Source: Gracilimonas sp040882225
GTDB lineage: Bacteria > Bacteroidota > Rhodothermia > Balneolales > Balneolaceae
Assembly (NCBI GenBank): GCA_040882225.1
Contig: JBBEBR010000013.1
Span: forward strand, 19,476-83,475
Direction of reading: 5' to 3'
Length of the DNA: 64,000 nt
In this document: piece by piece, positions 43,639-52,322 of the stretch
How positions within the stretch are numbered: position 1 is the stretch's first letter
Layout: the number at the start of each line of letters is the position of its first letter
Notes under the pieces: generated by a model
The model's database searches: none
Told to the model about the DNA's origin: nothing
Seen by the model: only the letters and a program-made list of their open reading frames with translations
Position numbers and translations under genes: made by a program

Positions 43639-44931
43639 TTAACCTACGATTTCTGCAATCGTTTCTTCTAAAGCCGCAAGTGTATTTCTGATATCCTCGG
43701 AAGTGAGTGAATTACTCATGAAAAACGCCTCAAATGGTGAAGGAGGCAAATGCACTCCGCGATTCAGCATTCCGTGAAAGATTTTGCTGAAAAGTTTTTT
43801 ATCGGTTCGGTTGGCATCGTCAAAAGTGGTAACGGGGCCTTCACAATAAAAAACCCCAATCATTGAGCCCACCCGATTTATGGTGTGTGGGATGTTTGCT
43901 CTCTCAAGTATTCCTTTAATTCCATCTGCCAAAGCTGAAGATTTCTCTTCCAGTTCCTCATAAATCCGGGGATTATTTTTCAGCTTATTTAGAAGCGTGA
44001 AACCGGCCGCCATCGCCAATGGATTCCCGGATAAAGTACCCGCCTGATATACCGGTCCTTTTGGAGCTACAAAATCCATGATTTCATTTTTGCCGCCATA
44101 AGCTCCGACCGGAAGTCCCGCACCGATTATTTTTCCGTAGGTAATCAAATCAGCTGTGATTCCATATAACTTTTGTGCACCACCAAAATGAATCCGGAAA
44201 CCGGTCATCACCTCATCAAAAATTAGAACAATGCCGTTTTCATCGCAAAGTGTTCGCAATCCCTCCAAAAAACCATCCACAGGTGGAATACATCCCATAT
44301 TTCCCGCCACCGGCTCCAGGATAATTGCGGCTACATCATTTTGATTAGCTTGCACCAGTTTCTTTACGGAATCTAAATTGTTGTAGTCTGCATTCAGGGT
44401 ATCTTTGGCTGTGCCTTCGGTAACTCCCGGACTGCTTGGCTCGCCCATTGTCAAAGCGCCACTTCCTGCTTCAATGAGAAAAGAATCCCCGTGCCCGTGA
44501 TAATTCCCTTTAAACTTGATGATTTTATCTCTTCCGGTAAATCCGCGGGCAACACGAATAGCACTCATTGTAGCTTCGGTTCCGGAATTAACCATTCGAA
44601 TTTTATCTACTCCGGGAACTGAAGAAGTAATCAGCTCTGCCATTTCTACTTCCAGCTTTGTAGGCGCTCCAAAAGAAGTTGAGCTTTCAGCCGCTTTTTG
44701 AACGGCTTCAATCACATCAGGATCGGCATGACCCAACAACATCGGCCCCCATGAACTTATATAATCGATATAGCGATTGCCGTCTTCATCCCACAAATAA
44801 GAACCTTTTGCTTTTGTGATGAAAACGGGCGTTCCACCCACACTGTTAAAAGCCCGCACCGGAGAATTCACCCCGCCCGGAATTACTTTTTCTGCTCTTT
44901 CAAATAATTTTTTACTGTTAGTGAAGTTCAT
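43639..44931 (-). CDS. hemL: Glutamate-1-semialdehyde 2,1-aminomutase
   Basis: A 430-residue PLP enzyme converting glutamate-1-semialdehyde to 5-aminolevulinate, the second C5-pathway step. Lys267 in TYGKIIGAGLPVGAYGG is the PLP lysine; VRAFNSVGGTPVF, NSGTEATMSAIRVARG and FDEVMTGFR are family signatures. It is last in the haem cluster, 111 bp after hemB, a gap in which I find no promoter or terminator. The 232-bp region downstream (43407-43638) shows nothing recognisable. Confidence 0.97.
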   Translation of the reverse strand: MNFTNSKKLFERAEKVIPGGVNSPVRAFNSVGGTPVFITKAKGSYLWDEDGNRYIDYISSWGPMLLGHADPDVIEAVQKAAESSTSFGAPTKLEVEMAELITSSVPGVDKIRMVNSGTEATMSAIRVARGFTGRDKIIKFKGNYHGHGDSFLIEAGSGALTMGEPSSPGVTEGTAKDTLNADYNNLDSVKKLVQANQNDVAAIILEPVAGNMGCIPPVDGFLEGLRTLCDENGIVLIFDEVMTGFRIHFGGAQKLYGITADLITYGKIIGAGLPVGAYGGKNEIMDFVAPKGPVYQAGTLSGNPLAMAAGFTLLNKLKNNPRIYEELEEKSSALADGIKGILERANIPHTINRVGSMIGVFYCEGPVTTFDDANRTDKKLFSKIFHGMLNRGVHLPPSPFEAFFMSNSLTSEDIRNTLAALEETIAEIVG

Positions 44932-45042
44932 AATACTGTTCTAAAATTCTACTTATTTACCGAAATATGAGCTTTTTTATTTCCTACTGGTTCCGTTCTC
45001 TGCTTTCTCTTACAGCAATATTAAGTTGGTTTGCTGCTTCAG

Positions 45043-46026
45043 TTAATCAGTGTGAAGCAGATTAGCCGCATCTTTTGCAAAATAAGTAGCAATGAGATCA
45101 GCGCCGGCTCTTTTAAATGCCAGAAGTGATTCCATCATGGCTTCTTCTTCATTCAGCCATCCTTTTTCGGCCGCAGCTTTTATCATGGCATATTCGCCGG
45201 AAACGTTATACACGGCTACCGGAATGTTGTAATTCTCTTTCACGGCACGAACCACATCCAGATATGGTAGCCCGGGCTTTACCATTACAATATCCGCTCC
45301 TTCCTCAATATCCAACTCCACTTCGCGAAGAGCTTCCTGCACATTTGCCGGATTCATTTGGTAGGTTTTCTTGTCTCCGAAACCCGGAGCTGAATCCAGA
45401 GCATCTCTGAATGGACCGTAAAATGAGGACGCGTATTTTGCACTGTATGCCATAATACCAGTGTTGGTGAAGTTATTTTCATCCAGAGCTTCCCGGATGG
45501 CTCCTATTCTCCCGTCCATCATATCCGATGGAGCAACAAAATCTGCACCCGCTTGGGCATGACTTACGGCCATTTTTGCCAGCACTTCAACCGAAGCATC
45601 ATTTACTATCTCTCCATCTTCTACAATTCCATCATGTCCGTACTCGGAATAGGGATCAAGAGCCACGTCGGTCATTACAACTAAATCCGGGTATTTTTCT
45701 TTGATGAACCGAACGGATTGCTGCATTAAGCCCTCGTTATTCAATGCTTCACTTCCCTTGTTGTCTTTTTTTGCATCAGGAACTTTCACAAATAGCAACA
45801 CCGACTTAATTCCCACAGCTGTGAGTTCATCCAATTCCCCAGAAAGTGAATCTAAAGAGAATCGGAAATAGCCGGGCATACTTGAAATCTCCTCTTTCTT
45901 ATTCTGCCCTTCCATGATAAAAACAGGAGCTATAAAATCGCTTGGATGCAACTTATGTTCCTGCACTAAATCCCGGATGGCTGAAGATTGCCGTAACCGG
46001 CGTAATCGAATATTCGGAAAACTCAT
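45043..46026 (-). CDS. hemB: Porphobilinogen synthase (5-aminolevulinate dehydratase)
   Basis: A 327-residue enzyme joining two 5-aminolevulinates into porphobilinogen. The two Schiff-base lysines are in AYSAKYASSFYGPFRDA and VMVKPGLPYLD. At the metal site DVALDPYSEYGHDGIV has Ala, Asp and Asp where zinc enzymes have three cysteines, so this is the magnesium/potassium type. It starts 3 bp after hemF. Confidence 0.97.
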   Translation of the reverse strand: MSFPNIRLRRLRQSSAIRDLVQEHKLHPSDFIAPVFIMEGQNKKEEISSMPGYFRFSLDSLSGELDELTAVGIKSVLLFVKVPDAKKDNKGSEALNNEGLMQQSVRFIKEKYPDLVVMTDVALDPYSEYGHDGIVEDGEIVNDASVEVLAKMAVSHAQAGADFVAPSDMMDGRIGAIREALDENNFTNTGIMAYSAKYASSFYGPFRDALDSAPGFGDKKTYQMNPANVQEALREVELDIEEGADIVMVKPGLPYLDVVRAVKENYNIPVAVYNVSGEYAMIKAAAEKGWLNEEEAMMESLLAFKRAGADLIATYFAKDAANLLHTD

Positions 46027-46029
46027 ATT

Positions 46030-46962
46030 TCAGATTTGATAGTTAATCCAGTCAATTGGTTTCAAATGTTCAAGCAATTCTGCTTCGGGACTTCCTTTTT
46101 CAGGATGATGATCATACACCCAGCGGACTTGTGGAGGCAAGCTCATCAATATGGATTCAATGCGCCCTTTCGTTTTCAACCCAAACAAAGTACCACGATC
46201 GTGGATAAGATTAAATTCCACATATCTCCCGCGCCGTATTTCCTGCCATTCTCGTTGTTGCGGTGAATATTCGGCATCTTTTCTTTTAAGTAAAATAGGC
46301 AAATAAGCATCTATAAAAGCGAATCCGGCAGCTTTTGAAAATGCAAATAATTCATCAGCGGAATGTTTTTCATCGGGACGAATATAATCGAAAAATAGTC
46401 CTCCTATTCCACGGCTTTCATCCCGGTGATGATTGTAGAAATAAGCGTCACATTCAGCTTTAAAAACAGGATAGAAATCAGGATCAAATTTGTCGCAGGT
46501 TTTTTTATGCACTTCGTGAAAGTGAATGGCATCCTCTGGAAACAAATAATATGGTGTTAGATCAGCCCCGCCTCCAAACCATTGATCTGTAAGCTCCCCC
46601 GATTTTTTATCATACAATTCGAAATACCGATAGTTGGCGTGTACAGTTGGCGCAAACGGATTTCGGGGATGAATAACCAAAGAAACGCCTGTTACAAAAA
46701 AGTCGGAATCCTCCACCTCAAACCGCTCCTGCATGGTTTTAGGAAGCTCACCTTCCACAACCGAAACATTCACCCCGCCCTTTTCAATGACATTCCCATT
46801 TTCAATTACGCGGGTACTTCCGTGGCCAAACCCTTTTCTCTCCCAGTTTTCAACTTTAAATTTCTTGCCATCTACAGCTTCCAAATGGTCGCAGATAAAC
46901 TGCTGCACTTCCGAAACATATTCGGAGAAAGCTTCTTTCTTTGATTTCAGGAAGTTGTTCAT
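46030..46962 (-). CDS. hemF: Oxygen-dependent coproporphyrinogen III oxidase
   Basis: A 310-residue aerobic HemF, which decarboxylates two propionates of coproporphyrinogen III using O2. The signature phrases QWFGGGADLTPYYLFPEDAIHFH and RGRYVEFNLIHDRGTLFGLKT are complete. Using HemF points to an aerobic or facultative lifestyle, though an anaerobic HemN/HemW could lie elsewhere. It is 36 bp after hemE and 3 bp before hemB. Confidence 0.97.
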   Translation of the reverse strand: MNNFLKSKKEAFSEYVSEVQQFICDHLEAVDGKKFKVENWERKGFGHGSTRVIENGNVIEKGGVNVSVVEGELPKTMQERFEVEDSDFFVTGVSLVIHPRNPFAPTVHANYRYFELYDKKSGELTDQWFGGGADLTPYYLFPEDAIHFHEVHKKTCDKFDPDFYPVFKAECDAYFYNHHRDESRGIGGLFFDYIRPDEKHSADELFAFSKAAGFAFIDAYLPILLKRKDAEYSPQQREWQEIRRGRYVEFNLIHDRGTLFGLKTKGRIESILMSLPPQVRWVYDHHPEKGSPEAELLEHLKPIDWINYQI

Positions 46963-46998
46963 TGGATTAATGCTTTTTGGGATGTCCGTACCAGAGTC

Positions 46999-48024
46999 TC
47001 AATAATTTTTCACAGTTTCAACAAAGGCCTTTGCATGTTCAACCGGCACATCGGGTAAAATTCCATGACCTAAGTTTGCAATATAATTTTTTGTCCCAAA
47101 ACGACGAATCATTTCTTTGGCTTCGGCTTCAATTTGTTTTGGCGGCATCAAAAGTTTGGAAGGATCAAAATTTCCCTGAACCGCTTTGTCTCCGGCAAAT
47201 TTTCGGGCATCTTCAGGGGTACAGCCCCAACCAATTCCGAATCCGCTTACATTAGTATCAACAAAAAGTGGGTAACTCCATTCGGCATCTTTGCAAAACA
47301 TAATTAATGGTACGCCATAGTCCTCTGAGGCAATCCGCTTAAGATGTGGAAGCGCGAGTTCTTTAAAATCATCCGGGCCCAATGCCGCCGCCCACGATTC
47401 AAAAACCTGTAAAACCTGTGCTCCGGCTTTCACCTGATTGTGCAAATATTGAATAGTTTGCTCTGTCATCACATCCAACAATTTCTTAGCCGCTTTTGGC
47501 TGAGAGAACAAAAAAGCTTTCGCTGTAGAGAAAGTTTTAGATCCCTGCCCTTCCACCAAATAACAAAATAAAGTCCACGGAGCGCCCGCAAAACCAATAA
47601 GAGGAACCCGCCCATCCAAAGTTTTTCGGGTTAATGTAAGAGCATCGTAAACATAGGTTAACTGCTCTTCGGCGGGAATGATGTTCAGCTTCTCCACCTG
47701 TTCCACACTTCGAATTGGATTCGGTAAATACGGCCCAAAACCCGGTTTAAGCTGCACTTCTACATCCAGGCATTCCAGTAAAACTAATATATCAGAAAAT
47801 AAAATTGCCGCATCTACTCCGACAATTTCTATCGGCTGAATGGTGATTTCACAAGCCAATTCCGGAGTTTTTACCCGTTCAAAAAAGGTGTACTTCTCTT
47901 TGATGACCATATACTCAGGAAGATATCGGCCGGCCTGACGCATCATCCACACCGGGGGACGACTTGTTTCCTTACCGGCTAAAACATCGAGGAGTAAACG
48001 GTTTTTTAATTCGGAAAATGCCAT
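46999..48024 (-). CDS. hemE: Uroporphyrinogen decarboxylase
   Basis: A 341-residue HemE that decarboxylates uroporphyrinogen III to coproporphyrinogen III without a cofactor. The N-terminal motif RPPVWMMRQAGRYLPEY and the second motif GFAGAPWTLFCYLVEG line the active site. Its ATG overlaps the hemD stop by one base (TAATG), showing translational coupling. Confidence 0.97.
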   Translation of the reverse strand: MAFSELKNRLLLDVLAGKETSRPPVWMMRQAGRYLPEYMVIKEKYTFFERVKTPELACEITIQPIEIVGVDAAILFSDILVLLECLDVEVQLKPGFGPYLPNPIRSVEQVEKLNIIPAEEQLTYVYDALTLTRKTLDGRVPLIGFAGAPWTLFCYLVEGQGSKTFSTAKAFLFSQPKAAKKLLDVMTEQTIQYLHNQVKAGAQVLQVFESWAAALGPDDFKELALPHLKRIASEDYGVPLIMFCKDAEWSYPLFVDTNVSGFGIGWGCTPEDARKFAGDKAVQGNFDPSKLLMPPKQIEAEAKEMIRRFGTKNYIANLGHGILPDVPVEHAKAFVETVKNY

Positions 48025-48719
48025 TAGCTATAAAATTTTTGTATGGATGCAGCCAGAGAATCCACCGTTGATTCTTCAGCTGTTATGAATGTTGTTAAAC
48101 CCGCTTTTTCAAGGGCTTTTGCCGTGGAAGGGCCAATACAAAACACGGTAGAATTTTCATGCAATGTATTTTTTTGGGAAAAAGATTCTACTGCACTTGG
48201 ACTCATAAATACAAATGAGTCGTACTTTGATTCTTCTACTTTCTGAGGATTCAGATTGGTGCGATACACTTCTATGGAAGTAACATCAATGGATTTATCC
48301 TTCAATAACTCTGATAAATTTCCGGACTTCAAGTTCCCACAAAAATGAATCACATTCTTCAGCTTAAAGTTATTCATTCGTTCGGCCAAAGATTCCAGGT
48401 TAAATTCTGCCGGAATTATCGGTGATAATGAAAGCTTCTCAAGTTTCCTTGCTGTTTTATCGCCGACCGCAAAAATAAATTCTGGTTTTTCAAGAGAATC
48501 TATAACGGCCTTAATAGCTTTTACTGCTCTTTTGCTTGTAAAAACCCAGGTATCGGGATTCACTTTCATCTTCGGTTTCCATTCTTCCGAAGCAACATAT
48601 TCGAAGGTGATGAAGGGCAGTGATTCAAAACTATAATCGGTAGACTTCAAAACCTCTTGTTGCCCGGCACTAAGATCGGTTGTAAACAACACTTTTGGGA
48701 GGGGTTTAGAATTTTCCAT
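48024..48719 (-). CDS. hemD: Uroporphyrinogen-III synthase
   Basis: A 231-residue HemD, which closes and inverts ring D of hydroxymethylbilane. The family is very divergent. I see the two-lobed alternating pattern and the phrases VFTSKRAVKAI, FVFMSPSAVESF and FCIGPSTAKALEKAG, which are characteristic. Position between hemC (1 bp gap) and hemE (1-bp overlap) confirms the call. Confidence 0.92.
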   Translation of the reverse strand: MENSKPLPKVLFTTDLSAGQQEVLKSTDYSFESLPFITFEYVASEEWKPKMKVNPDTWVFTSKRAVKAIKAVIDSLEKPEFIFAVGDKTARKLEKLSLSPIIPAEFNLESLAERMNNFKLKNVIHFCGNLKSGNLSELLKDKSIDVTSIEVYRTNLNPQKVEESKYDSFVFMSPSAVESFSQKNTLHENSTVFCIGPSTAKALEKAGLTTFITAEESTVDSLAASIQKFYS

Positions 48720-48720
48720 C

Positions 48721-49617
48721 TCAAACCGATTTCATCAAATCGATGGCGCCTTCATCTTTTAAAATCGCAGCCCATTTTCTTCCCATTTCAGAAACGGCTT
48801 TATTAACAGGTATTGACCTTTCGATATCCATTCTTTCGGATCCATCTACGGAAAGTACCGCTCCTTTGAAATTGAGAGTATCTGATTTTATAAAAGCATA
48901 TGCCCCAACCGGCGATGAACATCCCGCTTCCAGTTCATTCAAAAAAGCTCGTTCAATATCTACACAAATCCTGGTGTGCGAGTGTTCAACTTTTTTCAGA
49001 ACGTTTAAGTGGGCTGAATCTTTCGAGGCTACAATCCCAACAGTTCCCTGAGCGGGCGCGGGAATCATCCAATCCAAAACTTCGCTAATTCTGTTTTTAT
49101 ACCCGATTCTTTCCAATCCCGCATAAGCAAAAACAGCACCGTGCCAATTATTAGAATCTACTTTCGAAATTCTGGTCGGTACATTTCCTCTTAATCCAAC
49201 CACTTCATCTTCCGGAAACCGGTTTTTCCAGAATGCGGTACGCCGAATACTTCCGGTGGCTATAATTTTGGGGTGTGAATTTGAGCTTTCTGTGAGGGGT
49301 TTTACGAGAACGTCTGTGGGATTTCCCCGCTCTAAAACAGCAGCTAAATGCAGTTCATCTATTAAAACTGTAGGAACATCTTTCAAAGAATGAACGGCTA
49401 TATCAATTTCGTGAGCTAAAAGTGCGTCGTCGAGAGCCTTGGTAAAAACTCCTTTATCTCCCAGTTTATGGATGGGCAAATCCTGTTCTTTATCCCCAAA
49501 AGACTCAATTTCTACCAGCTCGGTTTCTATTCCCTGCTTCAATAGTTCGTCACTTACCAGCTCTGCCTGCCAAAGCGCAAGCGTACTATTTCGTGTGCCG
49601 ATTCTAAGCTTCATCAT
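48721..49617 (-). CDS. hemC: Porphobilinogen deaminase (hydroxymethylbilane synthase)
   Basis: A 298-residue HemC that polymerises four porphobilinogens. Cys233 in LEAGCSSPVGAYA carries the dipyrromethane cofactor; RIGTRNSTLALWQAE at the N-terminus, HSLKDVPT and RRTAFW-RGNVPTRISKVD are signatures. The start overlaps the end of hemA by 14 bp. The first two codons are both ATG, so the start could be one codon later. Confidence 0.97.
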   Translation of the reverse strand: MMKLRIGTRNSTLALWQAELVSDELLKQGIETELVEIESFGDKEQDLPIHKLGDKGVFTKALDDALLAHEIDIAVHSLKDVPTVLIDELHLAAVLERGNPTDVLVKPLTESSNSHPKIIATGSIRRTAFWKNRFPEDEVVGLRGNVPTRISKVDSNNWHGAVFAYAGLERIGYKNRISEVLDWMIPAPAQGTVGIVASKDSAHLNVLKKVEHSHTRICVDIERAFLNELEAGCSSPVGAYAFIKSDTLNFKGAVLSVDGSERMDIERSIPVNKAVSEMGRKWAAILKDEGAIDLMKSV

Positions 49618-50785
49618 TCCTTTTTTCGAATTCCGCGTCTATTCTGTTGATGTGAATTGCCAGAATCTTATTCTTTATTCGCTCAGTAACTTCTTCCATT
49701 TTTGAATAAGAGTCGGAATCCATTTTATTTTTTACCCGATCCAATTCTGCCGTTGTGATAGAACTCAGATGGTGTTCGATTTCCTTAATTCGGGGAAGCA
49801 AATAGCGCGAGCGCATTACCGAATGCAGGTACGCCGCACGTTCTTCATTAATTATCTTCTTGATTTCCGGAACGGCCTTTTCTCTCTCCTCAAGTGCTTT
49901 TTTATTGTCTTCATGAATTGAATCCATATCAACAAGCGTAATATTTGGCAGCTCATTTACGGCGGGATCAACGTTTCGGGGGACGCTTAAATCGAGCACA
50001 AGCTGTGGTTTTGAAATGCCTTCAAAATGTTCTGGAAGTAAAATAGGGTTATTCGCTCCCGTTGCGGCAATAATCAAATCAGCTTCTTTGACTTCAGCCT
50101 CCAAATCAGAAAAAGCATGAGCTTTAATGTCAAAAGAAGAAGCCAGCTTCTTTGCTCGATTGATGGTTCTGTTTATCACGGAAATGTGTGAAGCACCATT
50201 TGAGATTAAGTTTTTGCAGGAAACTTTCCCCATCTTTCCCGCACCAACCAAAAGAATTCGGATCTCGCTTATATCTGAAAAATGTTCGATTGCCAGCTGA
50301 GTTGCAGCAAATCCTACCGAGGCCGTTCCTCTCGCAAATTTGGTTTCTGTCCGGGATCGTTTATGAACTTTGAAAACAGACTGTATAAGCTGATGAAATT
50401 CCCCGGATAAACCTTTTCGCCGGGCTTCTTTATAGGCTTTTTTGACTTGTTGAATGATTTGAACATCCCCAAGAACCTGGGAGTCTAATCCCACTCCCAC
50501 TTTATAAAGATGGTTGTATGCCTCCTTTTCTGTATGCACATAACCATGCTTATGAAAATAATCCGTATCTGTATTTGTGGATTTGCAAAGAGCGGCAATT
50601 AATATTTCCGGGGCACAAAAAGCATATAGCTCTGTACGGTTACAGGTATCCAGCATCAGAACCCCGCCGGGAATATCCTGCGTATGATGAGCTAAAAGCT
50701 TCTTTCTATGGTCGTCTAAGAAAAAGAGTTCACGAATAGAAACCTCACTTTTCCAGTGAGAAATACCTACTGCACTAAACCTCAT
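49604..50785 (-). CDS. hemA: Glutamyl-tRNA reductase
   Basis: A 393-residue NADPH enzyme reducing glutamyl-tRNA to glutamate-1-semialdehyde, the first committed C5 step. Catalytic Cys48 lies in LDTCNRTELYAF. RSRTETKFARGTASVGFAA and the Rossmann motif VGAGKMGKVSCKNL follow, then a C-terminal dimerisation helix region. It starts the inner group hemA-C-D-E-F-B-L and has a 156-bp gap upstream, the likeliest place for an internal promoter, though I find no clear box. In other bacteria HemA is controlled by haem-dependent degradation. Confidence 0.97.
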   Translation of the reverse strand: MRFSAVGISHWKSEVSIRELFFLDDHRKKLLAHHTQDIPGGVLMLDTCNRTELYAFCAPEILIAALCKSTNTDTDYFHKHGYVHTEKEAYNHLYKVGVGLDSQVLGDVQIIQQVKKAYKEARRKGLSGEFHQLIQSVFKVHKRSRTETKFARGTASVGFAATQLAIEHFSDISEIRILLVGAGKMGKVSCKNLISNGASHISVINRTINRAKKLASSFDIKAHAFSDLEAEVKEADLIIAATGANNPILLPEHFEGISKPQLVLDLSVPRNVDPAVNELPNITLVDMDSIHEDNKKALEEREKAVPEIKKIINEERAAYLHSVMRSRYLLPRIKEIEHHLSSITTAELDRVKNKMDSDSYSKMEEVTERIKNKILAIHINRIDAEFEKRNDEA

Positions 50786-50941
50786 ATATTGTCTTTAAAA
50801 ATTATTAGGCACACTAAAAAACAAGGTAATTTCTGAATGTGAAGATTATGTGAAGAGATTATTATCGGGATATTTTAGGCTGTAAAACCCCACCTTTTTC
50901 TCTAAAAAGAAGATAAGCAGAGTTCATTAACGTGTGCAAAC

Positions 50942-52312
50942 TTAATACCTATTCATAAGATCATTAACCCACTTCCTTCCGCCCTCAATGCAATCAGGTA
51001 CTGAAATTCCCCACCGGAAATTTCCGCCAATATAAAAGCCCGGATACTGCTTCTCCGCTTCTTCGATTTTTTGCTTGATGGCAGAAAAACCTAATTCAAA
51101 CTGCGGGATCGCTTTGGTCCATAATTTTGATTTAACGAACAGTGGTTGCTCTGTGATATTCATTAAACTGGAGAATTCAGAAATCACCTGCCGCTCGATT
51201 TCTTCCACAGAATCGGTAAGGATTTTTCGGTCATGCGCCCCTCCGGTCATTAGTGTGAAATGTTGACGTTCGGGAGAAGTCAGAGTTGGAAAAAGCTGCG
51301 ATTTATTGATTGCACCCAACAGCCTGTACTTTTCTTTTCTGGGGATGAGAAAGCCAAAACCATTTGGAGTTTTAATCTTTTCCTTTTCAAATATCACTTG
51401 GGTAGAGAGCATTGGCACGTAATCAACATCGTTTAAAGCAGAGGATAATTCCGGCTCAAATCCCTTTAAAATGCGCGACAACTGATACGCCGGAATACAG
51501 GAAATAACCTGTGAAGCTTCGAAAACCTCTTCATGGGTAGAAATCACATAAGCCTCTTCCGCAGGCTTTACACTGATTACTTCTTCATGAATAATAGAAT
51601 CTGACAACCGGCGGGTAATCTCTTCCGTTAACTGCTGAATTCCTTGCCGAAAAGAAATAACCTGGGGTTTGATGGATTTTTTCTCTCTCTTTGAACGAAC
51701 CGCTCCCCAGAATAATGAACCGAATTCCTGTTCATATCCCGCTAATTTATCCAGAACCAAGTTCTTACTCATTTGGTGAATATCTCCCCCATAAATTCCT
51801 GAAAAAACTGGATCAACTAAATATTCGACCGCTTCTTTGCCGATTCTTCGCTCCAGAAAACTCCCTACACTTTCATTCTCAACTTCCTTCGAAGATATAA
51901 ATGGCTCTTTAAGAACGCGTAATTTTCCTTGGGTGCTCAAAGTTTTCGAGAATAGCATAGATTTTATGCTTGGTGATAATCCATGTAATTTCCCGCCACG
52001 AACAATATACCGGGTTTTGAAAGCTTCAGAAATCTCAATAAGATTTTCTGCAAGAGAAAGTTCTTCTACTAATTTTATGATTTGCCCTGTCAAATCCCGA
52101 ATTGAATTTGGGCCGAAATCTAAAATGGTGCCTTCGTGTTCCTCCGATTCTATCTTTCCGCCCGTTCGAGAACTTTTTTCAAATAAACGGAAAGGAATTC
52201 CTGCTTTATGTAAAAACCAGGCGGTTGAAAGGCCCGAGATCCCTCCACCCAAAACTATTATTGGTTTTTGATCCGAATATTTTACCGCTTTCTCATGCTC
52301 GTTTTGCTCCAT
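50942..52312 (-). CDS. hemG: Protoporphyrinogen oxidase (HemY-type)
   Basis: A 456-residue FAD-dependent oxidase of the HemY structural class (hemG in many annotations), which takes protoporphyrinogen IX to protoporphyrin IX with O2. FAD motif VLGGGISGLSTAWFLHKAG (about residues 20-38), RTGGKIESEEHEG, and the C-terminal YPGFYIGGNFRWGISVPDCIEGG complete the fold. It is not the small HemG flavodoxin or the HemJ type. Together with HemH upstream (10-bp gap) it forms the first pair of the haem cluster. A coproporphyrinogen-oxidising role is unlikely because HemF and a protoporphyrin route are present. Confidence 0.93.
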   Translation of the reverse strand: MEQNEHEKAVKYSDQKPIIVLGGGISGLSTAWFLHKAGIPFRLFEKSSRTGGKIESEEHEGTILDFGPNSIRDLTGQIIKLVEELSLAENLIEISEAFKTRYIVRGGKLHGLSPSIKSMLFSKTLSTQGKLRVLKEPFISSKEVENESVGSFLERRIGKEAVEYLVDPVFSGIYGGDIHQMSKNLVLDKLAGYEQEFGSLFWGAVRSKREKKSIKPQVISFRQGIQQLTEEITRRLSDSIIHEEVISVKPAEEAYVISTHEEVFEASQVISCIPAYQLSRILKGFEPELSSALNDVDYVPMLSTQVIFEKEKIKTPNGFGFLIPRKEKYRLLGAINKSQLFPTLTSPERQHFTLMTGGAHDRKILTDSVEEIERQVISEFSSLMNITEQPLFVKSKLWTKAIPQFELGFSAIKQKIEEAEKQYPGFYIGGNFRWGISVPDCIEGGRKWVNDLMNRY

Positions 52313-52322
52313 AAGCGTTAAT

